NCBI GenBank assembly: GCA_002347725.1
Contig: DDXA01000004.1
Coordinates: 682,001-746,000 of the forward strand
Direction of reading: 5' to 3'
Length of the DNA stretch: 64,000 nucleotides
From: Actinobacteria bacterium UBA2272
GTDB taxonomy: Bacteria; Actinomycetota; Coriobacteriia; Anaerosomatales; Anaerosomataceae
Positions 24,951 to 32,685 of this stretch are shown here, one piece after another (position 1 is the stretch's first letter; each line of letters begins with the position of its first letter). The notes under the pieces are model-generated. The model did not search any database and was not told where the DNA came from. It saw only the letters and a list, made by a program, of their open reading frames with translations. Made by a program: the position numbers and the translations under genes.

Positions 24951-27853
24951 CGCCCGAACCGCTCCCGGATGACCGGACCGATCTCGACTGCGGGGAGCCG
25001 TTCTATCTCCCGAACCGGCAGCGCCTCCAAGAAGCGGTGTGCGTAGGTCTTCTGTCCCACGAGCCGTGCGTCGGCCAGGACGAGGCATCCCTCGTCGGTG
25101 GTCGAACGGATGAGCCTGCCGGCGGCCTGCTTGAGTTCGAGAACGGCCTCGGGCAGGTAGTGCTTGGACCACCAGCCGCGGTCGCGCTCGCGGCGCTCCT
25201 CGAGTATCGGATCGTTCACCGGCCCGAACGGCAACCGCGGCACCACGACACACCGCAGCGTGTCGCCCTTCGCATCGAAGCCCTCCCAGAACGACTTCGT
25301 GGCGAGCAGCGACGTGCGCTCGTCGGCTATGAACTCGTCCGCCACGCGCTTTCGTGACACGCCGCGCCCCTGCACGATCAGCGGCAGTCCTATGCGCTGC
25401 AGCGGCTCGGCGAGGCGCGCGTAGAGCGCGTCCATGTCGCGCCGGTTCGTGAACAGCGTGAGGACCGACCCACCCATGGCTTCGTGGATGTCGAACAGCA
25501 GCGTCGAGAGCGCGTCGATGTACGCCGCATAGCCGCGGGCACCCGGCTGACACGGCTCCGGCATATCAGTGGGCACGAACACCGCCATCTGACGCTCGAA
25601 GTCGTAACTGCTCTCGAGGCGTAGCGTGCGATAGCCCTCCTGGCCGAGTCGGTCGAGCCCTACCGATCGCTCGAAATGCGAGAAGTCACTCCCCGCAGCG
25701 ATGGTGGCCGACGTGTACACGACGGAGTAGACCTTCGGGTAGAGCTGGTCTATGAGCGCCTCGCCCACATCGAGCAGCGAGGCGTCGAGCCGCTCCGCCG
25801 ACTGCTCGCGTCGACGGTCGACCGTCACGGAGTAGACATACGCCGTATCGGTGCCATCGAGCACGGTCACCAGCCCGTCGAGCTGCTCGGCGATGCCCGA
25901 GAGTTGTCCGGCCAGGTCAGCCTTCATCTCCGCGTAGTTCTCCGCGCCTGCCTCAAGCGACGTCATGAGCCTCCGTCCGAGATCCAGCGCCCCTTCGAGC
26001 CGTCGCGCGAGCGAGCGTCCCACACCCGCCGCCGTCGACCAACGGGCGCTCTCGCGCAACTCGCCCGTGATGCGCATCTGGACACGGTCGTACGTGCCCG
26101 AACAGTCATCGCCGAGGTCCTTCACGAAGTCGAAGAACGAGTCCGCTATCGTGGCGGCCTGCTCGAGGACCTCACGCATCTCGTCGACGATGTGGAGCGT
26201 AGCGGGCCCGTTCTCATCGCGCTCAAGGGCCACCTTCGTGCGCAGCGCCGAGAGAAGTCCGCCCCGGCCCCTGGCGTGGAGCCCGGAGAGAAGTGCACGC
26301 AACTCGGCGTGCCCGCAACCGACCGAGAGCTGGTCGCGCGCCTCGGCCTCGGCGGCGTGCGCCTCGTCCACGATCCAGTGGCGCACCGGCGGGAGGATCC
26401 CTCCGTCGGTCGTGAGATCGCGGAAGAGCAGCGAGTGGTTGGTGACGATGATATGCGCCGCGCCCGCGCGCCGCCTCACCCCGTGCAGGTAGCAGTGGTT
26501 TGGGAAGTAGCGGCACCGCTTCTTCGTGCAGTCGGCGAACGACGCGAGCACCTGCGTGCGAAGCCGCATCGGCCAGTGAAGGTTGACCGCCTCGCGATCG
26601 CCCCAGGTGGACTGTGCGGTCCACGTCAGCAGTACGCCGAGTGCTGCGGCTGTCTCGGCGTCTGCGGGCGCATCCAGCAGGCGCTGCAGCTTGCGTAGGC
26701 AGATGTAGTGCTCGTAGCCCTTGAGTGCGGTGAAGCGAAGGACCTCTCCGCACTCCGCAGCCAGGCGCGGCAGCTCCCGGTGGACGAGCTGGTCCATGAG
26801 CGTGTTGGTCTTCGTAGCCACGCCGACGCGAACGCCGTTGGCAAGCGCGTAGCGTGCGGCGGGTACCAGATACGCCACCGACTTGCCGACACCGGTGCCC
26901 GCCTCCACGGCCGCGCAGCGCGAAGCGCCGAACGCCTCGAGCACCGCCTCGGCCATACGCGCCTGCTCCTCCCGGGGCTCGTAGCCCTCGTACATCCGGC
27001 CGACGGTGCCGTCGACGGCGAACTCGGCGAGTATCCGGGCCGTCTCCGGCGAGGTGAGGGAGACCTCGCACGCGTCGGCGAGCTGCTCCAGCTTCTCGGC
27101 GCGCATGCGCTCGCTCCGGAGCTGCCGCAGATCGAATGGCGGCGCTTTGACCCCGGCGGCGAGATGCGCGAGGAGCGGTGCCAGACTCCAGCCGGGGACC
27201 GACGCCGCAAGCCGGGCAAGTTCGTGCAGGACCTGCGGCGGCAGATCGCCGAGCGCGGTGAGTGCGATACGCCATACGCCGAAGAGCGTCTGTGCGTCAT
27301 CGCCTGCCCGGTGGTCGTGCTCCGGCGCGAGACCGAACGCCCGGGCGAGGTCGGCGAGACGGTGCGAGCGCACGCGCGGGAGCGCCAGGCGTACGACCTC
27401 GAGCGAATCGATCCACGGACCCGGCAGGCGCGACGGGCCGAAGCCCGCGCGCTCGAGGAACGTACGATCGAACGACGCATTGTGTGCGACGATCGTCCTG
27501 CCGCCGATGAACTCGGCGAGCGTGGCGCCGACGCTCTCGACCGGCGGGGCCGACACGACCATCTCGTCCTCGATACCGGTGAGGTGCGTGACCTCGCGCG
27601 GCAAGGGCCGGGTGGGGCGCACGAACGAACAGAACCGGTCGACGATCTCCGGACCCCGGGCGATGAGTGCAGCCGCCTCGATGATGTCGTCACGGGAGGG
27701 GTCGAAGCCGGTGGTCTCCAGATCGAGGAAGACCACCTCGTCTTCGAACCCGAACACCGTATCCCGGGCGCGCTCGGCTAAAGACGCGTACGCCTCGACT
27801 GTGTCCGGATCGGTACCCGGCTGGAGGAACGCCGCAAGCGGCTCGGTGACCAT
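24947..27853 (-). CDS. DinG-type exonuclease-helicase fusion
   Basis: 968 residues from the ATG at 27853; a GTG 15 codons upstream is less likely. A DnaQ-like 3'-5' exonuclease lies at ~40-190 (FLDLETTGFD, AHNASFDRTFLERAGF, HRAGDDAQTL). An XPD/DinG helicase follows, with Walker A GTGVGKS (~320), a Cys set for an iron-sulfur cluster (DCTKKRCRYFPNHC, ~440, with an earlier Cys in ICLRK), VDEAH (~497) and a C-terminal helicase half ending QAAGRLIRS. Such fusions occur in Firmicutes and Actinomycetota. It likely unwinds and trims DNA ends or damaged DNA. Confidence 0.9.
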   Translation of the reverse strand: MVTEPLAAFLQPGTDPDTVEAYASLAERARDTVFGFEDEVVFLDLETTGFDPSRDDIIEAAALIARGPEIVDRFCSFVRPTRPLPREVTHLTGIEDEMVVSAPPVESVGATLAEFIGGRTIVAHNASFDRTFLERAGFGPSRLPGPWIDSLEVVRLALPRVRSHRLADLARAFGLAPEHDHRAGDDAQTLFGVWRIALTALGDLPPQVLHELARLAASVPGWSLAPLLAHLAAGVKAPPFDLRQLRSERMRAEKLEQLADACEVSLTSPETARILAEFAVDGTVGRMYEGYEPREEQARMAEAVLEAFGASRCAAVEAGTGVGKSVAYLVPAARYALANGVRVGVATKTNTLMDQLVHRELPRLAAECGEVLRFTALKGYEHYICLRKLQRLLDAPADAETAAALGVLLTWTAQSTWGDREAVNLHWPMRLRTQVLASFADCTKKRCRYFPNHCYLHGVRRRAGAAHIIVTNHSLLFRDLTTDGGILPPVRHWIVDEAHAAEAEARDQLSVGCGHAELRALLSGLHARGRGGLLSALRTKVALERDENGPATLHIVDEMREVLEQAATIADSFFDFVKDLGDDCSGTYDRVQMRITGELRESARWSTAAGVGRSLARRLEGALDLGRRLMTSLEAGAENYAEMKADLAGQLSGIAEQLDGLVTVLDGTDTAYVYSVTVDRRREQSAERLDASLLDVGEALIDQLYPKVYSVVYTSATIAAGSDFSHFERSVGLDRLGQEGYRTLRLESSYDFERQMAVFVPTDMPEPCQPGARGYAAYIDALSTLLFDIHEAMGGSVLTLFTNRRDMDALYARLAEPLQRIGLPLIVQGRGVSRKRVADEFIADERTSLLATKSFWEGFDAKGDTLRCVVVPRLPFGPVNDPILEERRERDRGWWSKHYLPEAVLELKQAAGRLIRSTTDEGCLVLADARLVGQKTYAHRFLEALPVREIERLPAVEIGPVIRERFGR

Positions 27854-27964
27854 GCCGAGAAGATTAGCATGCGCTTGTGACTCGCAGATGACCCGCACCC
27901 GAACCGGGAACGAAAGAGGCGGCGCCCCGTATCGGAGCGCCGCCTCACGTTGAGCTGATAGGAG

Positions 27965-28516
27965 CTACTGGCCCATGCCCGGCAAGGTGCGCGACTTGAC
28001 GAGCCATCCGTCGCCCTCGGCCACGAACGTCCACAGATACTGGAACTGGCCACCGGCCATACTGGCCGTAGCGAGCACCTGGGCTTCGCCGTCGGCCTCG
28101 GTCACGTCGTCGATCGTGTATTCGGTGACGCCATAACCGGTGAGCTGATCGGCGAACTGCTGCTCGGTGGAGGCCGCCTTCTTATCGGTTGGCAGCCGGT
28201 CATACGCCGTCGCGTAGTCACCGGCGACGATGGCGTCGAAGTAGGCGACCACGTAGGCCTCGGGGGTCTCCCCGGCGGGAACCGCAGTCGCGGTAGCCGG
28301 ATCGAACTCCACTGCTGGCGCGGTCGCTCCGGGCATCCCGGACGGCGCCCCGGCAGTCGCGGCGGCATCGGTGGGTGCTGTGACCGTTGAGCCGGAATCT
28401 GCGTTGCCCCTGACGAGGAAGATGACCACGATCGCGAGAAGCAGGACCACGATCGCTCCGAGCAGGATGAGCAGTGTTCGGTTGGTTGTTGCGGGAGTGC
28501 CGGTGCTGTCTGACAT
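27965..28516 (-). CDS. Membrane-anchored protein with NTF2-like C-terminal domain
   Basis: 183 residues from the ATG at 28516, with AGGAAGGAC upstream. A short polar N-terminus, one membrane segment (LLILLGAIVVLLLAIVVIFLV, ~15-36), a Thr/Ala/Pro linker, then a compact domain (PEAYVVAYFDAIVAGDYATAYDRLP, ... YLWTFVAEGDGWLVKS). The last part resembles NTF2-like/DUF4878-type domains placed outside the cell. No catalytic residue stands out. Function unknown; it stands alone. Confidence 0.65.
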   Translation of the reverse strand: MSDSTGTPATTNRTLLILLGAIVVLLLAIVVIFLVRGNADSGSTVTAPTDAAATAGAPSGMPGATAPAVEFDPATATAVPAGETPEAYVVAYFDAIVAGDYATAYDRLPTDKKAASTEQQFADQLTGYGVTEYTIDDVTEADGEAQVLATASMAGGQFQYLWTFVAEGDGWLVKSRTLPGMGQ

Positions 28517-28604
28517 GTTCGTCCTTCCTGATGCTTGCCTGAACGACGCTGCAAAGCGCCCGCACAGCATACGCTCTCGTGGTGCGGGCGCACAACGAGC
28601 ACGG

Positions 28605-28610
28605 TACAAT
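28605..28610 (+). promoter_or_regulatory. -10 element next to the sdaAB start codon
   Basis: TACAAT ends 6 bp before the ATG at 28617. The predicted transcription start falls on or within 1-2 nt of that ATG, so the mRNA may be leaderless. No ribosome site is seen before the ATG. Confidence 0.5.
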
Positions 28611-28616
28611 CAGCGA

Positions 28617-29288
28617 ATGGTGCGCCAACGAAGCGTCTTCGATATCGTGGGACCGGTCATGGTGGGGCCGAGTTCAAGCCACACCGCTGGCGCCGTGCGC
28701 CTCGGCTCTCTCGCACGCGGCATCGCCGGAGGCGATGTCCGTGCGGCTACCGTCACGCTGCATGGCTCGTTCGCCGCGACGGGACGGGGCCACGGCACCG
28801 ACGTCGCGCTCGTGGCCGGGCTCCTCGGCTACGCCCCCGACGATGCCCGCATCCCGCAGTCCTTCGCGCACGCTCGGCAAGCGGGCATGCAAGTCACGTT
28901 CGCTGAGGCCGATCTCGGCGACGTGCATCCCAACACCGCCCGGATCGAGGTCGAGACCACCACGGGAACGACCGTGCTCGTACAGGGCTCGTCGGTGGGT
29001 GCGGGAGATGTCGAGATCACCCTCATCGATGACTTCCCGGTGCGCCTGACCGGCGAGCTCCCGGCTATCGGCGTTGTGCACCACGACCAGCCGGGAGTCG
29101 TCGCCGCCGTGTCGGCTCGCCTGGCGGCGGGCGTCATCAACATCGCATCGATGCAGGTGTTCCGCGAGCGCCGGGGCGCACGCGCACTCATGGTCATCGA
29201 GACCGACGAACCGGTCGGCGACGAGGTCGCGGCCGGTATCGGCGCGCTTCCCGGCATCATCACCGTCCGCGCGGTCCCCGCGGTCTAG
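28617..29288 (+). CDS. sdaAB: L-serine dehydratase, iron-sulfur-dependent, beta subunit
   Basis: 223 residues. SVFDIVGPVMVGPSSSHTAGAVRLG is the signature of the beta chain. The C-terminal ~75 residues form an ACT domain (VHHDQPGVVAAVSARLAAGVINIASM). With the alpha chain it deaminates L-serine to pyruvate. The alpha gene lies 2.5 kb downstream, separated by three genes on the other strand (feoB, feoA and a 58-residue ORF). Its stop TAG shares CTAG with the converging small Cys-rich gene. Confidence 0.93.
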   Translation: MVRQRSVFDIVGPVMVGPSSSHTAGAVRLGSLARGIAGGDVRAATVTLHGSFAATGRGHGTDVALVAGLLGYAPDDARIPQSFAHARQAGMQVTFAEADLGDVHPNTARIEVETTTGTTVLVQGSSVGAGDVEITLIDDFPVRLTGELPAIGVVHHDQPGVVAAVSARLAAGVINIASMQVFRERRGARALMVIETDEPVGDEVAAGIGALPGIITVRAVPAV

Positions 29289-29461
29289 CCTTTCGGCACC
29301 GGGCATGCGGACCGGCAGGTCAGACACCCGCCCGTGCAGCCCGTCACCTTGAGCGCGTTGCACCGCGGGCAGCGCACGCCCTCGGCCACATAGCCGCACT
29401 CCGGGCAGCGCAGAAGCGGTGGCACCACGCGGGGACGGGGATCGGCGGTACGGCGCGCCAT
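29285..29461 (-). CDS. 58-residue Cys-rich protein next to feoB
   Basis: 58 residues beginning MARRTADPRPRVVPPLLRCP. It has eight cysteines: CPEC and CPRC form a classic zinc ribbon, then CTGGCLTCRSAC gives four more that could bind a second zinc or an Fe-S cluster. It starts directly after the feoB stop (no gap), so it is translationally coupled to feoAB. Similar context to FeoC or other small Feo-associated proteins, but unlike FeoC it is not a winged helix. Function unknown. Confidence 0.65.
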   Translation of the reverse strand: MARRTADPRPRVVPPLLRCPECGYVAEGVRCPRCNALKVTGCTGGCLTCRSACPVPKG

Positions 29462-31327
29462 CTAGATCACCGCCAGAAGCCGGGAGAGGAGTCCGCCTAT
29501 GAGAAACGCACCGCCCACCGAGCCGGCCAGCAGTCCGGCGAGGTAGCCCCATCCGCGCTCCTTGACGATGACCATGATGCTCGCTATGCAGGGCACGAAC
29601 AGCGTGATGGTCACCATCGCCACGAGCAGCTGCGAGGCGTTAAGGCCCATCGTGAAGAACCCTGCGGCACCGAAGTCACGACGTACGAAACCCATGACGA
29701 ACGCGGTCGCGGCCTCGGCGGGCAGGCCGAGCCAGCCGACGGTCAGCGGTACCGCTGCACGCTGGATCGCATCGAGCACGCCGGTGAGCTGCAGGACGGA
29801 GATGAACGCCGCGCCGGCGAGGAAGAACAGGGCGACCTCGCGCATGAAGTGCCAGACCTTGGCTGAGCTCTTACGCACCACGTTACCGATGCGCGGCAGA
29901 CGCAACGGCGGCAGGTCGATGAGCAGGTCGGTGGAGACACCCGGCGTGAGGCGGTTGAGCATCGTGCCGATGGCAACGAAAATCGCGAGCAGGATGCCGA
30001 AGTACGCAGCGGCGTACCATCCGCCGACGCGTGCCATGAGCGCCGCGATCACAGCGATCTGCGCCGAGCACGGGACGGCGATCGCCATCAGCGCCGTGGC
30101 GATGAAGCGCTCGCGCTTCGAGCCGAGGATCCGTGTGGTGAGGGTACCCATCGTGACGCACCCGAGGCCGAGGATGAGCGGTATGATCGCCCGCCCGTTG
30201 AGCCCCATGCCCGTGAGCGCGCGGTCGGCCAGCGCCGCGATGCGCGGCAGGTAGCCTGAGTCCTCGAGTAGCGCCATCAGCAGGTAGAAACCCGCGACGA
30301 GCGGGAAGATCACGCCGACAAGATACGTGGCGGTCATCGTGAGCACACCGAACTCGCCTGCGAGCAGCGTGTGCACGACGGTTCCATCGGCGAACCCGCG
30401 CTCGACCAGCCCTCGAACGAATGGCTCCCAGACGCCCTGCATGAGCGTCTCCTCGGTCAGGCCCACGATGTCACCGGCGACCCACACGCCAAGGACCTGA
30501 TAGACAGCGGCGAGCAGCACCGCCAGGAGAGGAAGCCCGGTCGCCGGACGGAGCATGAACCGCGAGAGGCGCGTCGCGAACGTGACGCCCTCGTCGGTGG
30601 TGGTGAGTACGTGACCGACGATATCGTCGACACGCGTGCGACGCCGGGTGTAGATGACGTCGCGCGCGTCGGCCGGCTCGAGGTCATGGCGGGCCGCAAC
30701 CTGCTCGTCACCCTCAAGGACCAGCAGTGCCTCGGCACGCGAACCGGTACGGACGGCCATCTCCACGATATCCGACTCGAGCGTATGATCCGCATGCCCC
30801 GGACGGGCTTCGGTCACCCGCGCGATGAGCTCGTCCAGCCCTCGCCCCTCGACGGCGACGGTCTCGACCACGGGCACGCCGAGCAGGTCCTCGAGCAGGT
30901 CGCGGTCGATGACCACACCCTGGCGCCGCGCCTCATCGACCATGTTGAGCGCAACGACCATCGGCAGGCCGAGATCGATGAGCTGAAGCGTCAGGAACAG
31001 ATCACGCTCGGGATGCACCGCATCCACGATGTTGACGACCACGTCGGCGCCCAGGATGACATCGCGCGCCACGGCCTCCTCGTCGTTGAACGAGCCGACG
31101 CCGTAGACGCCCGGCGTGTCCACGATGTCGTAGTCGGCATGGCGCCCGCGAGTGATCTCCACGGTCGTCCCTGGGAAGTTGCTCACGTCGACATACGTGC
31201 CGGTCAGCGCGCCGAAGAACACGGACTTCCCGACGTTGGGATTACCCGCAAGAACGAGGCTCGGACGGCGACCGCCCTCGCGTGGAAGCGACCGGCTCGG
31301 CGCCCCGTGGCATCTAGCGGCGCTCAT
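29462..31327 (-). CDS. feoB: Ferrous iron transporter FeoB
   Basis: 621 residues. An N-terminal G domain has G1 GNPNVGKS (residues 28-35), DTPG, and NMVD as the base-recognition motif. The C-terminal membrane part has about nine helices, with paired Gate motifs (LMALLEDSGYLPRIA, GLGCVTMGTL, AVPCSAQ, the typical Cys-containing pore segment). FeoB imports Fe2+ using GTP. The start overlaps feoA by 14 bp. It is at the shorter end for FeoB. Confidence 0.95.
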   Translation of the reverse strand: MSAARCHGAPSRSLPREGGRRPSLVLAGNPNVGKSVFFGALTGTYVDVSNFPGTTVEITRGRHADYDIVDTPGVYGVGSFNDEEAVARDVILGADVVVNIVDAVHPERDLFLTLQLIDLGLPMVVALNMVDEARRQGVVIDRDLLEDLLGVPVVETVAVEGRGLDELIARVTEARPGHADHTLESDIVEMAVRTGSRAEALLVLEGDEQVAARHDLEPADARDVIYTRRRTRVDDIVGHVLTTTDEGVTFATRLSRFMLRPATGLPLLAVLLAAVYQVLGVWVAGDIVGLTEETLMQGVWEPFVRGLVERGFADGTVVHTLLAGEFGVLTMTATYLVGVIFPLVAGFYLLMALLEDSGYLPRIAALADRALTGMGLNGRAIIPLILGLGCVTMGTLTTRILGSKRERFIATALMAIAVPCSAQIAVIAALMARVGGWYAAAYFGILLAIFVAIGTMLNRLTPGVSTDLLIDLPPLRLPRIGNVVRKSSAKVWHFMREVALFFLAGAAFISVLQLTGVLDAIQRAAVPLTVGWLGLPAEAATAFVMGFVRRDFGAAGFFTMGLNASQLLVAMVTITLFVPCIASIMVIVKERGWGYLAGLLAGSVGGAFLIGGLLSRLLAVI

Positions 31328-31601
31328 CGGCCGTCTCGATCCTTATGCGGCGCGCCAGGCCCCGGCCAACGGCGATCTCCTGTCGGCCCGACCGCAACAC
31401 GACAGGCCCACCGGGCAGCGTGGTGACGCAGTGAACGGAGGCACCGACACCCATCCCGAAGCGCACGGCCTGTGCCCGGGCACTGTCGTCGTGGATGCCG
31501 GCGATGACCGCCTCGTCTCCCGCACGCAGCACGGCTAACGTACCAGGGTCTTCGCCCCGCCGTCGGCCAAAGGCCCGTCCGTGTCCGTTGTGTCCGCGCA
31601 T
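31314..31601 (-). CDS. feoA: FeoA domain protein
   Basis: 95 residues: SH3-like core TLAVLRAGDEAVIAGIHDDSARAQAVRFGMGVGASVHCV, VVLRSGRQEIAVGRGLARRI. The first ~20 residues are basic and probably disordered. FeoA assists FeoB. GAGGAG precedes the ATG. Expression likely responds to iron through the operator described upstream. Confidence 0.9.
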   Translation of the reverse strand: MRGHNGHGRAFGRRRGEDPGTLAVLRAGDEAVIAGIHDDSARAQAVRFGMGVGASVHCVTTLPGGPVVLRSGRQEIAVGRGLARRIRIETADERR

Positions 31602-31623
31602 GGCGACTCCTCGTCGGTGGTGT

Positions 31624-31639
31624 GTTAGTACATGCTAAC
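31624..31639 (-). promoter_or_regulatory. Candidate DtxR-family operator of feoAB
   Basis: GTTAG-TACATG-CTAAC, a 5-bp dyad with a 6-bp centre. It resembles half-sites of DtxR/IdeR boxes (TTAG...CTAA). It sits just downstream of the predicted start of transcription, where a repressor would act. Confidence 0.45.
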
Positions 31640-31654
31640 TCCACTGCACTACGC

Positions 31655-31683
31655 ATACTAATCACGTTTGGGACCAGCGTCAA
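31655..31683 (-). promoter_or_regulatory. Promoter of feoAB
   Basis: On the minus strand, -35 TTGACG (31678-31683), a 17-bp spacer and -10 TAGTAT (31655-31660). The predicted leader is about 45 nt. Confidence 0.6.
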
Positions 31684-31782
31684 CACCCCTGGCCCGTCCG
31701 ATACCCCCGGTCGTCGACGCGCGGTCGGTACGCGTGTCACTCCCCTCGGCTACAATCAGTCACGTCAGCAATCGGAGGCATC

Positions 31783-32685
31783 ATGGCGTACGCGACCTAT
31801 GCGGGACTGGCCGAGGCGGCACGCACTCATGGATCCCTCGGCGCGGCAGCCCTTGCGCGCGAGGTTGAAGACAGCGGGCTGTCGCCCGATGCACTCAACG
31901 CCCGAATGGGCCGGGAGCTCGACGTCATGGAGTCCGCGATCGCCGCAGGTCTTGCGGACACCGAGCGCTCACGATCGGGCCTCACCGGCGGTGACGCCGC
32001 GCGCGTGATGGCTGGCCCCTCGGTGCTCGGCCCCGGGTTCAGGGACGCGCTGGCCGCCGCGATCGCCGTTGGCGAGACCAATGCCCGCATGGGCCGGATC
32101 GTCGCCGCCCCGACCGCCGGAGCCTCCGGAGTCGTTCCCGCGGTGCTTCTGGCGATCGGACGACTCCGCGGGTCGTCCAGGGCAGACATAATCAGCGCTC
32201 TGTTCGCGGCAGGCGCTGTCGGCGCGGTCATCGCCGCCCGGGCCACGCTCTCCGGCGCGGCCGGCGGCTGCCAGGCCGAGATCGGCGCCGCGTCGGCGAT
32301 GTCGGCCGCGGCAGCAGCCGAGATGATGGGAGCGGATCCGGAGACCTGCGGGCACGCCGCTGCGCTCGCACTTCAGGGACAGATGGGCCTGGTGTGTGAC
32401 CCGGTCGGCGGCCTCGTCGAGCTGCCCTGCGTCATGCGCAACGCCACCGGAACGGCGGCGGCGTTCGCGGCAATCGAGATGGCGCTTGCCGGTGTCCGCT
32501 TCCCGATTCCACTGGACGAAGTCATAGTCGCCATGGGCCAGGTCGGCCGCAGTCTGCCTCCAAGCTTGCGCGAGACCGCTCTGGGAGGCCTGGCGGCAAC
32601 TCCCACAGGACGCTCGCTCGGTCGTCAGGCGTGCGCGCCGTGCGGGTCACCTGCGCCAGAGCAGGACGGCGACCCGGATGCCTGA
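31783..32685 (+). CDS. sdaAA: L-serine dehydratase, iron-sulfur-dependent, alpha subunit
   Basis: 300 residues. The 4Fe-4S Cys residues are in GGCQAEIGAAS, and in CGHAAALALQGQMGLVCDP...LPCVMRNA. VVPAVLLAIG, GGLVELPC and IPLDEVIVAMGQVG are conserved. GGAGG lies 6 nt before the ATG and a TACAAT -10 is at 31751-31756. It pairs with the beta chain (sdaAB) 2.5 kb upstream. Stop overlaps the next start (ATGCCTGA), so it is coupled to a histidine kinase. Confidence 0.93.
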   Translation: MAYATYAGLAEAARTHGSLGAAALAREVEDSGLSPDALNARMGRELDVMESAIAAGLADTERSRSGLTGGDAARVMAGPSVLGPGFRDALAAAIAVGETNARMGRIVAAPTAGASGVVPAVLLAIGRLRGSSRADIISALFAAGAVGAVIAARATLSGAAGGCQAEIGAASAMSAAAAAEMMGADPETCGHAAALALQGQMGLVCDPVGGLVELPCVMRNATGTAAAFAAIEMALAGVRFPIPLDEVIVAMGQVGRSLPPSLRETALGGLAATPTGRSLGRQACAPCGSPAPEQDGDPDA

